Source: Taxillus chinensis
Taxonomy: Eukaryota > Streptophyta > Magnoliopsida > Santalales > Loranthaceae
Reading direction: 5' to 3'
Assembly: GCA_023512835.1 (NCBI GenBank)
Contig: CM042092.1
Location: 27,849,543-27,913,542 of the forward strand
DNA: 64,000 nucleotides
A program made the position numbers and the translations under genes. Positions 45,950 to 56,099 of the stretch are shown in pieces; position 1 is the first letter of the stretch; each line of letters opens with the position of its first letter. Under the pieces are notes generated by a model. It saw nothing but the letters and a program-made list of their open reading frames with translations. It ran no database searches and was not told the origin of the DNA.

Positions 45950-46992
45950 TCTTTTGTTTTACTTGGCATTTAAATATTAATTGTAACTGAATATTAATGG
46001 TGTGATTATAAGTGCATAATTAAAATATTTCTATGCTGTATTTGGAATTTAAATTATTAACTGTTTAGTGAATTCGTATTAGTGAACATACATGTATACG
46101 TATACAAATAACCACCATGGCTTTGTATTAATTGGATTGGTGATTTAAATGTTTATAGGATTGTTGTACTAAGTTCTGACTCTTGGAAATCTTGTTTATT
46201 GATTATGAGTGTGAATCTTGTGTTTAAATTGATGTCGATTAATTGGGGGTGTGGATAATTGTCATGAAATTGGTTGGGTTAACTGCGGGTCCCACATAGG
46301 GCTGGCAAGAGGCCGCGGGTCCCCTATGTGGCAGGTAACCCAGGTCCCATATGTGGCAGGTTGTCGTTAAGGACACCACAGGTCCCACATATGGCTAACT
46401 AGCAGTGTTTTGAATTCCTGGAGTTGGTAGCGGGAAACCCGTGGAAGGATGAATGTGATGTGATGACTTGTTTATGATTTAATGAAATTTAATTATGATA
46501 GAATGTGACACTACACTAGCACAAGTATACACTGATCATACAGAGTTAGGAATTCAAGTAATAGGGTATTGGAGAAGGGGATCACCTACTGGGCATTCGT
46601 GCTCACCCTACTTTATTTCTATTTCCTATAGGTGGTAGGAAGTATCTGTTGGAGCCATAGAAGAGCAGGACGGGACATCTTTGTGTAGGATTTCTTCTAT
46701 AGAATTTTCCTGCTTCCCATTATTTATTTATTTTCCAAACTAGGGTCCGTGATGGTTGTACGTACCTTTTTGGTGGAACTGATTTGTGAGTTGTTTGGTG
46801 TGTTGGACAATTATGTGGATTGATTGCACTGCTATGCTAATTAATTAATTTTGGATTTATTACACTGGCATACAGTTCTACCCCTGTTGTAGTATTGTAC
46901 AAGTTTGGATGTCACCAACCCCACGACTCTTGAGTGGGCGTGGGGAAGTCGCATTCCTGGTTCTGTGGGTCTTAGAATTTGGGGGCGTGACA
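43560..46992 (+). repeat. 3' LTR of chromovirus A
   Basis: It starts TATAAAGGCCCG (TG mutated to TA) and ends GGGGGCGTGACA before GTCGC. It lacks the Ogre-like solo LTR present in the 5' copies, giving the empty-site sequence, and carries a TRIM-like insertion at 44167-45388. TATA box at 43847-43856; long TA microsatellite at about 45905-45944. Without insertions it is about 2.2 kb, comparable with the 5' LTR. Confidence 0.93.
44167..45388 (-). mobile_element. TRIM-like miniature LTR retrotransposon
   Basis: Terminal direct repeats 44167-44579 (413 bp) and 44975-45388 (414 bp) are nearly identical, starting TGTCACGGGGTCAGG and ending CGTGACA. They enclose only 395 bp. Next to the right repeat, GCTCTGATACCA at 44961-44972 is the reverse complement of the initiator tRNA-Met primer site, so the element reads on minus. 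The bases after the left repeat read GGATGGAGGAGAA on minus, a fitting polypurine tract. Flanks GGCG (44163-44166 and 45389-45392) form a 4 bp target duplication; the empty site is in the 5' LTR near 36528. No gag or pol is encoded, so it depends on another element. The repeats are long for a TRIM. Confidence 0.87.
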
Positions 46993-48774
46993 GTCGCGGT
47001 TCATACCGCCATTGCCGCTGCTGTCGCTGATGTCCCGGAATCTCTTCTGGAAGCTCATATGCCTCCACTACCTCAACCCCAAGACTACCTTGACCATCTC
47101 TCCACTGACATCTTAACGGACCTCCAGTTCCGTTTTAGCCTCGCCTGCACTACCTCTATCCCCGACAATGACATCAAGGTGTTTTATGCCAAATACACCT
47201 ACACCCCAGAGGATATGATCGTCTGGAATCTGGACCATGGCTTTCTAACGCCTGCTCACATTCCGGACGTTCCCTTCGCTGTCTCCTCCGGACAGGCTCA
47301 CGACGCACGGGTTCCCTCCCCTGCCGAGGCTCGGTTCGCCTCTCCTGCAGGTGTCATCCCTGTTGTTGACCTTTCTGGTCACAGTTGCTCTGCTGCTCCG
47401 GACGCCTCCGATGCTCCGGATGCCCCCTCTGTTGCTGCTGCTGACGTCCCTTCTACTCCTGCTGACTCCTTTGCCCAGCGCACACCTGCACCTATTCCTG
47501 TCGGGGAGTCCTCCAAAGCTCTGGAGTTGGCACTTGGATGTGCCTCCTTTGGCACGGTTCACTCCGATGCTGTGCTGTCTGCTCAACTGGACCATCACGC
47601 CCAAGCCCAAACCGCCCAAATTTCCGCCATCGCCACTAAGGTTGATGCCCTCGGTGCCCAACTCCTCTCCGCTTTAACCGACTCTTCCACCTCCATCGAG
47701 CAAAAGATGGACCTTGTCGCCTCATCCGTCCATTCCCTGTCCATCTCTTTTGCGGACTTGGCCCATACGATGGCTCGTCCTCCCCCCGTACCTCGCCGAT
47801 CTGCCCAACTGGGGGAGAAAGTGTCATCTGATCCTCCTACACCTTTCTCCTCTCGTGCTGAAAAAAAGTGGTCTGCATCCTCACTGCTTCCGGGAGTTAC
47901 CATCCCGAAACGCAGCCGCTTCTCTCAGCCTAGCTCCTCTAGTGCAGCTCCTCCTTCGACCACTCCATCTGCAGCGGCTAGCACCTTCCTCCCATCATAC
48001 ACGGATCTTGATCCTCTTGATGAGGATGGAAGTGTTTTTAATGCTATGACCAGGTATTCCGCGTCAAATGCTGAGCGAAGATGTCTATCCTAGTTGTACT
48101 CATTCTCTCCTCAAGACATACGGACTATTCGTTCTGAGACGGGTCTGCTCACCACAAAAGACATAGATAAATTCTAGCGGACAGTTAAGATGGAGATGAG
48201 GCTATTTTCGTCCCTATACAAGGACAGGCACATGTTTGATATCTTGCCTTGTTAGAATGAAGGGTATCTTCCAGACTTAGCCGATATTCAGACCTTCATT
48301 AACGGAACTGCTGAGGATAGCACTCCCTAGAAGACTCTTCAATCTGTCCTCATTCCATACTGGGTCATGACGCCGCACTTCATGCTGGTTGTTTTTATGA
48401 TTTCGTCCAAGCAGCTGATCATAATTGATTCCCATCAAGTTGTGGAGCAAAATCTTAGAACGAATCAATTTGAGCCACTACGTATTCATCTGATGGAAGC
48501 CGTAAAGCAATCGGGGCTTTATGAAGAAAGGGGCCTGACTCCGTTGGGTCCGACTGAAAAGTTGAAGGCGACGGTCCGAGGCAAGAAGCTAGTGCCACAA
48601 CAGCCTGATGGAGATAGCTGCGGAGCCTTTGTCTGTTTCTTCATCAAATCTATTGTCAAGGTGGATAAAAACTGGAACAGCATCCAAGCCTACACAATGG
48701 AGCAGACAATGGAGCTTAGAGAGAAGGCTGCGATGATGATCTTCAAGTATAGTAAGCCTTATGTACCTTAATGA
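46993..48774 (+). pseudogene. Additional ORF, C-terminal half, with Ulp1/SENP-type (C48) cysteine protease domain
   Basis: It continues 28232-29189 in phase across the chromovirus (target duplication GTCGC at 46993-46997). First comes a region with DYLDHLSTDILTDLQFRFSL, then a long Ala/Pro/Ser linker with a coiled-coil segment (about 47590-47770) and a basic PKRSR. After TAG stops at 48091, 48175, 48253 and 48328, all in phase, follows the protease core. His is at 48376-48378 (PHFMLVVF), Asp at 48427-48429 (IIIDSHQ), Gln at 48601-48603 and Cys at 48619-48621 (QQPDGDSCGAF). His-x16-Asp and Gln-x5-Cys equal the spacing in yeast Ulp1 (His514, Asp531, Gln574, Cys580). Such enzymes cut SUMO or related ubiquitin-like tags. 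The triad is intact, but the four stops make this copy a pseudogene. The frame ends SKPYVP. Confidence 0.85.
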
Positions 48775-48923
48775 AAATTTTGTATAAAGGCTGAATTATA
48801 CTTTGTACTGCTTAATGAAAATGGAGTGATTTCTTTTCTGTATGTTATCTCTATGTTATCTCTTTGTGTTGCTTACCAGATCAGATTACAAAAGGTTTGG
48901 GCATATCCATAATTGGGGGAGAT
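48775..48923 (+). other. 3' untranslated end and polypurine tract of copy 3
   Basis: After the TAA of the additional ORF about 135 nt of AT-rich sequence lead to AATTGGGGGAGAT (48911-48923), directly abutting the 3' LTR. The same purine tract, ATTGGGGGAGAT on minus, lies at 62904-62915 in copy 4. Confidence 0.85.
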
Positions 48924-50365
48924 TGTTGGATCAAGCCCAGAATTTGGATAATGCTGATAAAGTCCTATGTAATTTGATTTGAGACCTTTGTTGTTTTATC
49001 TTAAGTCATTGCAGAAGATATGACCTTCATCCGGATCTACACTCGTGAGAGCAAAGCTAAGGACAGGATACATAATCCTGATACGGGTGAGAATGAGTGT
49101 CGTCAAACACTTGGTATATTACCAAGTCTTTACCTCATATGAAATAAGGATCATCCGTGCGGACTAAGAACCTAAAAGCTATGGACTAAGAAATCCGCAC
49201 CTAATACTTCAAACGGACTAAGTCAAAAAGATGCGGAGTAAGAATCTTAGTCTACAAAGTCGCACAGAGTAAGAGAGTTGTCACGGAGTTAAAAAGTTAA
49301 GCCTTCCACTCAACCAGACTAAAGTAAAAAAGACACGGAGTAAGAAATCCGAGTCTTCCATACATACGGAATAATGAAACACTTCTATGGAATAAAGACT
49401 TGAGTCTTTATTCGCTCAGAGTAAGAAGACTAGATACGGAGTAAGAAATCCAGACCACTCACTCATGCGGAGTAAGGATGTGCTGATACGGAGTAAGCCA
49501 TCCGTTCCTTAACTCATGCGGAGTAAGGAAACTAGTTGCAGAGTAAGGAAGCACGGATGCGGAGTAAGCAGTCCGACCTTCTCTTTCATACGGAGTAAGA
49601 AAACGCTTACACGGAATAAGGATTCCAGTACCAAATTGATACGGAGTAAGCAATCAGTATTACGGAGTAAGGATCCAAGCTTCGTTTAGCACGGAGTGAG
49701 GAACCTTACACCGGCTTCAAGAAGACACTACTTCAACTTATCTCTTCATATTCAAAGTCACCATCTCGCCGCTTGCCGATGTAAGACAGACTTGTTGAAA
49801 ACCTAAAGCATCTTACACGTGGATCATCCAGATATGTGGACACAACTTTAATTACACTTGGGAACTTACAAGGACTCTTATGTATTACAAACCCAAGATC
49901 TTGAAGACCACATCCGCAGAAATTGAGGCAGAGAGATTTTCGAGAGACAGTTAATGTGCACAATGTCTGGAACAACAAGTTCCAAGGCTGTCTCGTGTGG
50001 ATGTCACTATAAATAGTAAAACTTGTACACTTTAGAAGGTATGTGTACAAGTGCATAAGTGGATCAAGAAATTAGTAATAGTTTTGTGTATGTACCAAAG
50101 CTCATTTGAGATCATAATGGCTAGCGTGTGCGTACTTGTAAACAAAGTGCTAAAGAGTTGTTAAGTAGGTCTAAAAGCTTCCAAGCTTTAGTCTGCTTCC
50201 ATTTTGTTGTATTTATCATACTGATAATAAAACAAAATACTTCCACTATCGGGTTATCTTCCACATTGATTCTATCTCTTAACCAGATAAGTGTTGTGCC
50301 AAAGAGTTGTTAAAGAATTTCGATAAGAGCCTACTCACCCCCCTCTAGGCTCCAAGGGACTAACA
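48924..50365 (+). repeat. 3' LTR of Sirevirus copy 3
   Basis: TGTTGGATCAAGCCC...GGGACTAACA, 1442 bp, followed by the target duplication AAGAC. It has the same CGGAGTAAG array (about 49150-49700) and TATA box CTATAAATAG (50007-50016) as the 5' LTR. Confidence 0.96.
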
Positions 50366-52449
50366 AAGACTATGTCTAAATTGTCATCTCTTGATTTGGT
50401 TGAGGGCTTACCTAAGCATGTTTATGAGAAGGAACACCCTTCTAGGGATTGTCAGCTGGGTATGCAGGTGAAACACTCTTTTAAGATTGTGGATAAAACC
50501 TCAATCACATAACCACTTGAACTTCTGCACATGGACCTATGTGGACCAATAAATGTGTCTTCGTTATCTGGTGCACGATACTTCCTTGCTGTAGTAGATG
50601 ACTATACCAGATATACATGGGTTATGTTTCTCAGGAACAAAACTGAAACATTTGAAAATCTTGTTGAACACTTCAATTGGATAACTAATATTAAGAGTCT
50701 CTCTATTAAATGCATTAGAAGCGATCATGGCAAGGAATTTGAATTTTCTGAAATGTCAGAGTTTTATACTAAACATGGTATCCAACATAATTTCTCAGCA
50801 CCTAGAACTCCACAACAAAATGGAGTCCCTGAAAGAAAAAATAGGACCTTAGTTGAAGTAGCTAGAACCATGTTGACGGGAGCTTAGTTCCCAAAATCCT
50901 TATGGGCTGAAGCTGTTCCCAGTACTTGTTATGTACAAAACGGAACTCTAATTAACAAACGAGCCATGAAAATACCCTATGAATTATGGAAGGGAAGGAG
51001 ACCAAACATTGGTCACCTAAGGATCTTCGGGTGTACTTGCTATATTCTGAACAATGGAAAGGACTACTTGAATAAGTTTGATGCCAAGTCAGATGATAGG
51101 TATCTTGTTGGATATTCCATAACTAGCAAAGCTTATCGTGTGTTTAATAGAAGCACTAAAACTGTTGAAGAGCCTATTCATGTTTCATTTGATGAGACTA
51201 ACCATGGTATGCAGAAAGGAGACCAAAATGTAAATAAAGTGCAGGATACCATCATAGTAGAAGACCAAGACACAGATAATCCGACAACAACTGAACCAGT
51301 GATAGATAGACCTAAACCTGAAGACCAAAGAACTGAACCGGTTGCTGCAGAATCAAATCAAAAATCAATAGAAGATCATGACCTTAACATTCAATCGGTT
51401 CAGTCGCAGGCATCTCCACCAGCCCAAGAGCCTGACATAGAGAAGTTGGGCATTCAACATGAAGAAAGAGAAGACCTTCCAAAGGCAAGGAGAAGGTTAA
51501 AGGATCACCCACCTGAACTAATAATAGGAGATCCTGTTGCACGAGTCAAAACAAGGGCTGCCACACTTCATGAGAATCTATACATGTGTTTCTTATCACA
51601 AGTGGAGCCAAAAGCAATTGATGATGCAATTCAGGATCACTATTAGATTGACGTTATTCAAGAAGAGCCCAATCAGTTCAAGAAACCGAAAGTATGGGAG
51701 TTAGTTAACAGGCCTAGATCACAACAAGTCATTGGCGTGAAATGGATCTTCAGAAATAAACTTTATGATGATGGGGTTGTAATCATAAACAAGGCCAGAC
51801 TGGTGGCAAAAGGGTACAAACAGGAAGAAGAAATTGACTATGATGAAACCTTTGCACCAATTGCTAGACTAGAGGCCATCTGCATGTTTTTAGAGCCAAT
51901 TGCATTCAAGGACTTCAAAGTTTATCAAATGGATGTCAAGAGTGCATTCCTTAACGGAAGAAGAAGTTTATGTTGAACAACCCCCTAGATTTCTAGAGCC
52001 ATACCAAGAACACAAGTTTTACAAACTGAAGAAGGCTCTATATGAACTAAAACAAGCTCCCAGAGCTTGGTATGAAATATTGTCAGAATTTCTGATCAAA
52101 AACAAGTTCAGAAAAGGCAAAATTGACCCCACTCTATTTCTCAAGGAAGGAAAAGGATACCCTTGATTGTTCAGATTTATGTTAAGGACATTATATTCAG
52201 ATCAAGGGATAAAAAGCAGTGTGATGAATTCTCCCAGTTGATGAAAAGTGAATATGAAATGAGTATGATTGAAGAACTTTCATTCTTTCTTGGGTTGGAG
52301 GTCAAGCAGTTGAAGGATGGATCTTTATTAGTCAAACTAAATACATTAAAGAGATTCTGAAGAAATTCAAGATGACTGATGTGACTCACATGCAAACATC
52401 CATTCCTACAAACGCCAAATTGGATATGGATGAAGTAGGCAAAGAAGTG
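50366..52449 (+). pseudogene. copia integrase and reverse transcriptase of copy 2 (continuation)
   Basis: It picks up GAG-pre-integrase exactly where 16950 left off (MSKLSSLDLVEGLPKH). Only one Cys of the zinc pair is seen (SRDCQLGMQVKHSF). The integrase frame 50531-50887 has MDLCGP, IRSDHGKEF and PQQNGVPERKNRT; a stop follows, and 50966-51646 gives the C-terminal part. RT spans 51737-52449 in short frames. The catalytic YVDD of the sister copies reads YVKD here (YVKDIIFRS at about 52172-52198), which would abolish catalysis. Near 51955 a small deletion removes residues after FLNG. The sequence ends at the insertion of copy 4; AAGTG (52445-52449) would be its left target duplication. Confidence 0.92.
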
Positions 52450-53037
52450 TGTTGGTCCCTAGGAGCCTAGAGGGGGGTGAATAGGCTCAAATCAAAACTC
52501 TTTTCTCTCACAGGTATAGCACAATCTGGTTAAAAGGTGTAAAATCTGTCACGCCCCGGATTTCCAACCCGAGGAAACCGGTACGTGACTCCCCTTTTTA
52601 CCCACACGGAGGGCCAAGGGGTTAGGATACAAATCAATTTAACATTATAAACATACACAATACATTCAAGAAAAATAAAGTCCATCAAGCAGTCCACAAA
52701 CCCAATCAGTCTTTAATACAAAGTCCTCTTTTCAATCCATCCCCTTTGGGGTTACATCAGTTCCCATAATAAAAATAACATAAACACTAAAGTAAATAAG
52801 GTCTTCCACCTTGGGGTCCCACCTAACGCCTGTAGGTTCCTGTAAAGAAAACAACATGGTAAGAGGGGTGAGCAACCACAGCTCAGTAGGGATCATGTCT
52901 CCCCAACCCATCCCATGCACCTAATATCTACATGCCTTGTGTACAAGTGCTGTGTCGTGATACAATCATTCCACCAGATATAGTTACAGGCTATAACGAA
53001 GAAACACAATCATACATGGACTGGTACATAAACACCC

Positions 53038-53208
53038 CCGGGCTTCCACAGCCACCGGGTTTCAAGAACAGTCCCGGGCTTCCACAACCCCGGGTTCCAC
53101 AAAACAGTCCCGGGCTTCCACGCCCACCGGGTTCCACAAAACAGTCCCGGCTTCCACACCACCGGGTTCCACAAAACAGTCCTGGGCTTCCACGACACCG
53201 GGTGTACA
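53038..53208. repeat. Minisatellite in chromovirus B LTR
   Basis: About five degenerate units of roughly 35 bp built on GGGCTTCCAC, CACCGGGTTCC and ACAAAACAGTCC. The right LTR has the same array at about 60316-60512 with one more unit, so copy number differs between the two LTRs of one element. Confidence 0.85.
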
Positions 53209-53808
53209 AGCAAACACGCAAGACACATGGCCATACAGGCATAACATCAACCACTTAGTATGCTTAGTCACACAGGAATAACATCGAACACTTAGCATGC
53301 ATATATTCACCAGATTTTAAACCCAACCACACACGATACAATCTCACACATAACATGCACAACTTCATAGGCATAATTTCAAACACATAACATGCACGGC
53401 CTCACAGGCATTACCTCAAACACATAACATGCACAGCCCCACAGTACTATGTCAAACACTTGCAGGCATATTTACATATATCCAAACAACACGCCATTAA
53501 GGCCAACATTCATATAGGAGACCACACCTATATGAATTTACATATAAATAATATAACGGGTATAACTCATATTCTGCCCTAGAACCCTAGGACAGAGGAG
53601 GACTTAGGAAGAACGTAGAATCCCTACCTCAAGTAAAACGCAACAACACAAAGAAAGTCCCGATCCCACGTCGAACACCGTCCACCCACGAGTCACCGAC
53701 CACCCACGCAAGACGCCCGGCAAGAACCAGGAGCTCTCCTTCCCTCTCTCTCTCTCTGACGGCTTGGTGGAGCAACAAACCCTAACCCTAAAACAGAGGG
53801 CTTCTCCT

Positions 53809-53818
53809 CCTTATATAG
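53809..53818 (-). promoter_or_regulatory. LTR TATA box, chromovirus B (3' LTR)
   Basis: Minus-strand CTATATAAGG; repeated in the 5' LTR at 61115-61124 and in the related LTR at 63725-63734. Confidence 0.7.
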
Positions 53819-53828
53819 ACAACACAAC

Positions 53829-53886
53829 ATCAAAACGACGTAGTTTTGATTAAGTGAGTCCCAAATCAAAACGACGTAGTTTTGAT
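53829..53886 (-). promoter_or_regulatory. Paired ACGT-core palindromes upstream of the chromovirus B TATA box
   Basis: Two copies of an almost perfect palindrome (arms ATCAAAAC / GTTTTGAT around GACGTA) at 53829-53850 and 53865-53886, about 10 nt upstream of the TATA box in LTR sense. The pair recurs at 61135-61156 / 61172-61193 and at 63656-63677 / 63693-63714. ACGT cores are typical bZIP contact sites; that role is an inference. Confidence 0.6.
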
Positions 53887-54314
53887 TACACAAGTTAGCA
53901 CCTTTCCGCACCCATACAGCCAAAATACTCGAATTTCAACATGGTCCTTTGGAGAAAGTTCCTTAGAATGACAAAACCAAGGGAACCATGCAAAAATATG
54001 GCTGCACGCCAATTTGCACGTGAATTCCCAATTCACGTGCAACTCCATATGGACTCCAAATGCTCTCAAACTTCACCCCTAGCCTCCTTGCATCATTTAG
54101 AAGACAATTACACTTGCACGTGAATTGGACCCAGATCACGTGCACCTCACATACATGTCCATTTGGCCTGAAACTTCTGTGGTAGATAGAGGACATCATT
54201 CTAAGCATCTTTCCTTTTGCACGTGAATTCATTGGAGTCCATTTACTAGGTCAAAATCTAGAAAAACTCTACTCAGGAGGCAAAACTGACTAACTCAAGG
54301 TACGGGTCCTTACA

Positions 54315-54676
54315 TCCTCTCCCCCTTAAGACTTTTCGTCCTCGAAAAGAAATGACATACGAGGAAAACAACCACAAACTACCCATTTGCCACCCGGCAA
54401 GCCACAACACCCAAATGGGTCATACACCACGTACAGCACAACGGCACATAACAGTACCACCATAATCCATAACCACAATAATGCACATAACACATGTCCA
54501 CATGGCACGAATACACATCTCAAGGCACATCACAAATAAGAACACATGTCTTTAAAAGACAATACAAATACATCAACTAATACAAGAAAACACAAAACAC
54601 ATCACACCCTTGGCCAACAGCCACCTCCCACGCTTAAGATTGTTCGTCCTCGAACAAGTCCGGTCTCGCTCACGCA
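54315..54676 (-). other. Twin pol-end/polypurine motifs of chromovirus B
   Basis: On minus, the pol end TTCGAGGACGAACAATCTTA lies at about 54624-54660. A second version TTCGAGGACGAAAAGTCTTA plus AGGGGGAGAGGA lies at about 54315-54345, abutting the 3' LTR and serving as polypurine tract. The spacer between is non-coding. Confidence 0.8.
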
Positions 54677-56033
54677 TCACGGACTCACGTTCCCATGTCT
54701 CCTCCTCAATGCCACGGTGCTGCCACAGACGCGAACCAAAGGAATAGCACGACCACGCAAAAGCTTCTCTCGCCGATCGAGGATACGGATAGGGGCCTCA
54801 ACAACGGACATGTCATCCTCAATGTCCAACGTCCCCCAATCAATCACATGAGTGGGGTCAGGGTGATACTTCCTCAACTGGGACACGTGAAACACGTTGT
54901 GCACTCGACTCAGCCGCGGTGGTAACGCTAACCGGTAGGCTACAGGCCCTACACGATCCAGAATCTCAAAAGGACCAATAAACCGCGGAGATAGCTTGGA
55001 ACCTCGCCCAAACCGTCGATGACCACGTCGTGAGAGACACGAAGGAACACATGATCACCAACGGAAACTCCAAAGGTCGCCGCTGATCCGCATAAGATTT
55101 CTGCCGACTCTGAGCGGACAACAAACGCTGACGAATCAACTTGACCTTCTCAGTAGCCTCTTGAACCAACTGTGGCCCCAAGAGAGCTGTCTCCCCCACC
55201 TCGGTCCAACACAAAGGGGATCGACACGGCCGTCCATACAACGCCTCAAAAGGAGCCATCCCAATGGATGCCTGATAACTGTTGTTGTAGGCAAACTCCA
55301 CCAAAGGAAGGTGAGTTGCCCACGAACCCCCAAAATCTAGCACACAAGCCCTCAACATGTCCTCCATGGTCTGGTTCGTCCTCTCTGTCTGACCGTCAGT
55401 CTCAGGGTGAAAGGCTGTACTCAGGTGAAGCTTGGTCCCCATAGCCTCCTACAAACCTGCCCAAAAACGGGAAGTGAACCTCGAATCCCGGTCTGAGACA
55501 ACCGATGATGGTACGCCATGCAGTCTCACAATCTCGTTCATGTACAGCTGACTCAAGGTCCCAATAGAGTCCTGCTCGCGAACAGCCAGGAAATGGGCCG
55601 ACTTTGTGAGTCGATCCACAATCACCCAAATCATATCCTTCCTCCCAGTGGTGGGTGGAAGACCAGTCACAAAATCCATCGCTATATGGTCCCACTTCCA
55701 CTCCGCTATGGGCAAGGGCTGTAACATGCCCGCCGGCCGCCATGCTCGGCCTTCACCGCCGACACGTGAGGCACCGCGAAACAAAGGCAGCTACATCGCG
55801 TTTCATCCCTGGCCACCAAAAATGTCCGCGAGCGCATGGTACATCTTCGTACCCCCTGGATGCACAAGAACTCTAGATTGGTGAAACTCCCTCATCACCT
55901 CGTCCCCGAGGGAAGAAGCTACCACCAACCGCCCCTGAAATGACAACTCATGCTCAGGGACCCTCTGTCCGGTCCTCGGATAGCTCACCAGCTCAATACG
56001 GGCACGGAGAACCTCACACTCAATGTCACCCAC
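54677..56033 (-). pseudogene. Chromovirus integrase and chromodomain (chromovirus B)
   Basis: In minus order: 56033-55803 has the zinc-domain start (VLVHPGGTKMYHALADIF). Next, 55784-55449 has the core ([29 protein letters not shown]). Then 55442-54966 has [20 protein letters not shown] with the DDE glutamate and [20 protein letters not shown]. The chromodomain frame 54904-54677 ([19 protein letters not shown], then [11 protein letters not shown]) shifts frame before its end. All catalytic residues are visible, but at least three frameshifts separate them. Integrase would join element DNA to the host genome, with the chromodomain as targeting module. Confidence 0.92.
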
Positions 56034-56099
56034 TGTTCCTCCCGGACGCGCTGGTACAACTCAGGCACAACCACCAAAGGACTCAGGATCGTCCCACCA

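Larger units (their letters stand above)
29190..46992 (+). mobile_element. Chromovirus A (Ty3/gypsy, Tekay/Del-like)
   Basis: Inserted in the additional ORF of copy 3 with target duplication GTCGC (29185-29189 and 46993-46997). The true element is a 5' LTR (34604-38038), internal region 38039-43559 and 3' LTR (43560-46992). The stretch 29190-34603 is a duplicated partial LTR plus a second copy of flanking ORF sequence. The gag-PR-RT-RH-IN order and the C-terminal chromodomain identify a plant chromovirus. Its LTRs host an Ogre-like solo LTR (5') and a TRIM-like element (3'). Gag and pol contain several stops. Confidence 0.93.
16951..50365 (+). mobile_element. Sirevirus-type Ty1/copia element, copy 3, with additional Ulp1-type protease ORF
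   Basis: Bounded by LTRs 16951-18393 and 48924-50365 and flanked by the 5 bp target duplication AAGAC (16946-16950 and 50366-50370). Without nested insertions it is about 13 kb. The order is LTR, primer site, gag, PR, IN, RT, RNase H, spacer with repeated polypurine motifs, additional ORF with a C48 protease domain, polypurine tract, LTR. Nested in it are a solo LTR (20246-22637), chromovirus A (29190-46992) and a tandem duplication (27523-36397). The two LTRs differ at about seven of the first 155 positions by eye, so insertion is not recent. Confidence 0.95.
10628..52449 (+). mobile_element. Sirevirus-type Ty1/copia element, copy 2 (outer, twice interrupted)
   Basis: Plus-strand copia element of a different family from copies 1, 3 and 4. 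The order is 5' LTR (10628-14078), primer site (14081), gag (14121-16660), the start of GAG-pre-integrase (to 16950), then a 33.4 kb insertion (copy 3). It resumes at 50366-50371, exactly within the same motif (LWHKRFGHLNFKT before, MSKLSSLDLV after). It continues through integrase and RT until 52449, where copy 4 is inserted. RNase H, 3' spacer and 3' LTR are outside the window. The protease is deleted and the RT catalytic motif is altered. Confidence 0.88.
52547..54314 (-). repeat. 3' LTR of chromovirus B
   Basis: On minus: TGTAAGGACCCGTACC...GGGGCGTGACA, 1768 bp. Features are a minisatellite at 53038-53208, TATA box (minus CTATATAAGG, 53809-53818), two copies of a 22 bp palindrome (53829-53850, 53865-53886) and a cluster of CACGTG palindromes (54014-54225). 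Confidence 0.95.

Noticed and set aside
46909..46992. Start of the protease-half frame at ATG 46909
   Set aside because: These bases belong to the end of the chromovirus A 3' LTR. The true coding sequence begins after the target duplication at 46998.
28232..48774. Additional ORF as an envelope-like protein
   Set aside because: Some Sireviruses have an env-like ORF at this place, but here there is no signal peptide or membrane segment, and the C-terminal half has C48 protease residues.
53780..53797. AAACCCTAACCCTAAAAC resembling telomeric repeats
   Set aside because: Only two units, present in each LTR of chromovirus B near the transcription start; probably a telo-box-like leader motif, not an interstitial telomere.
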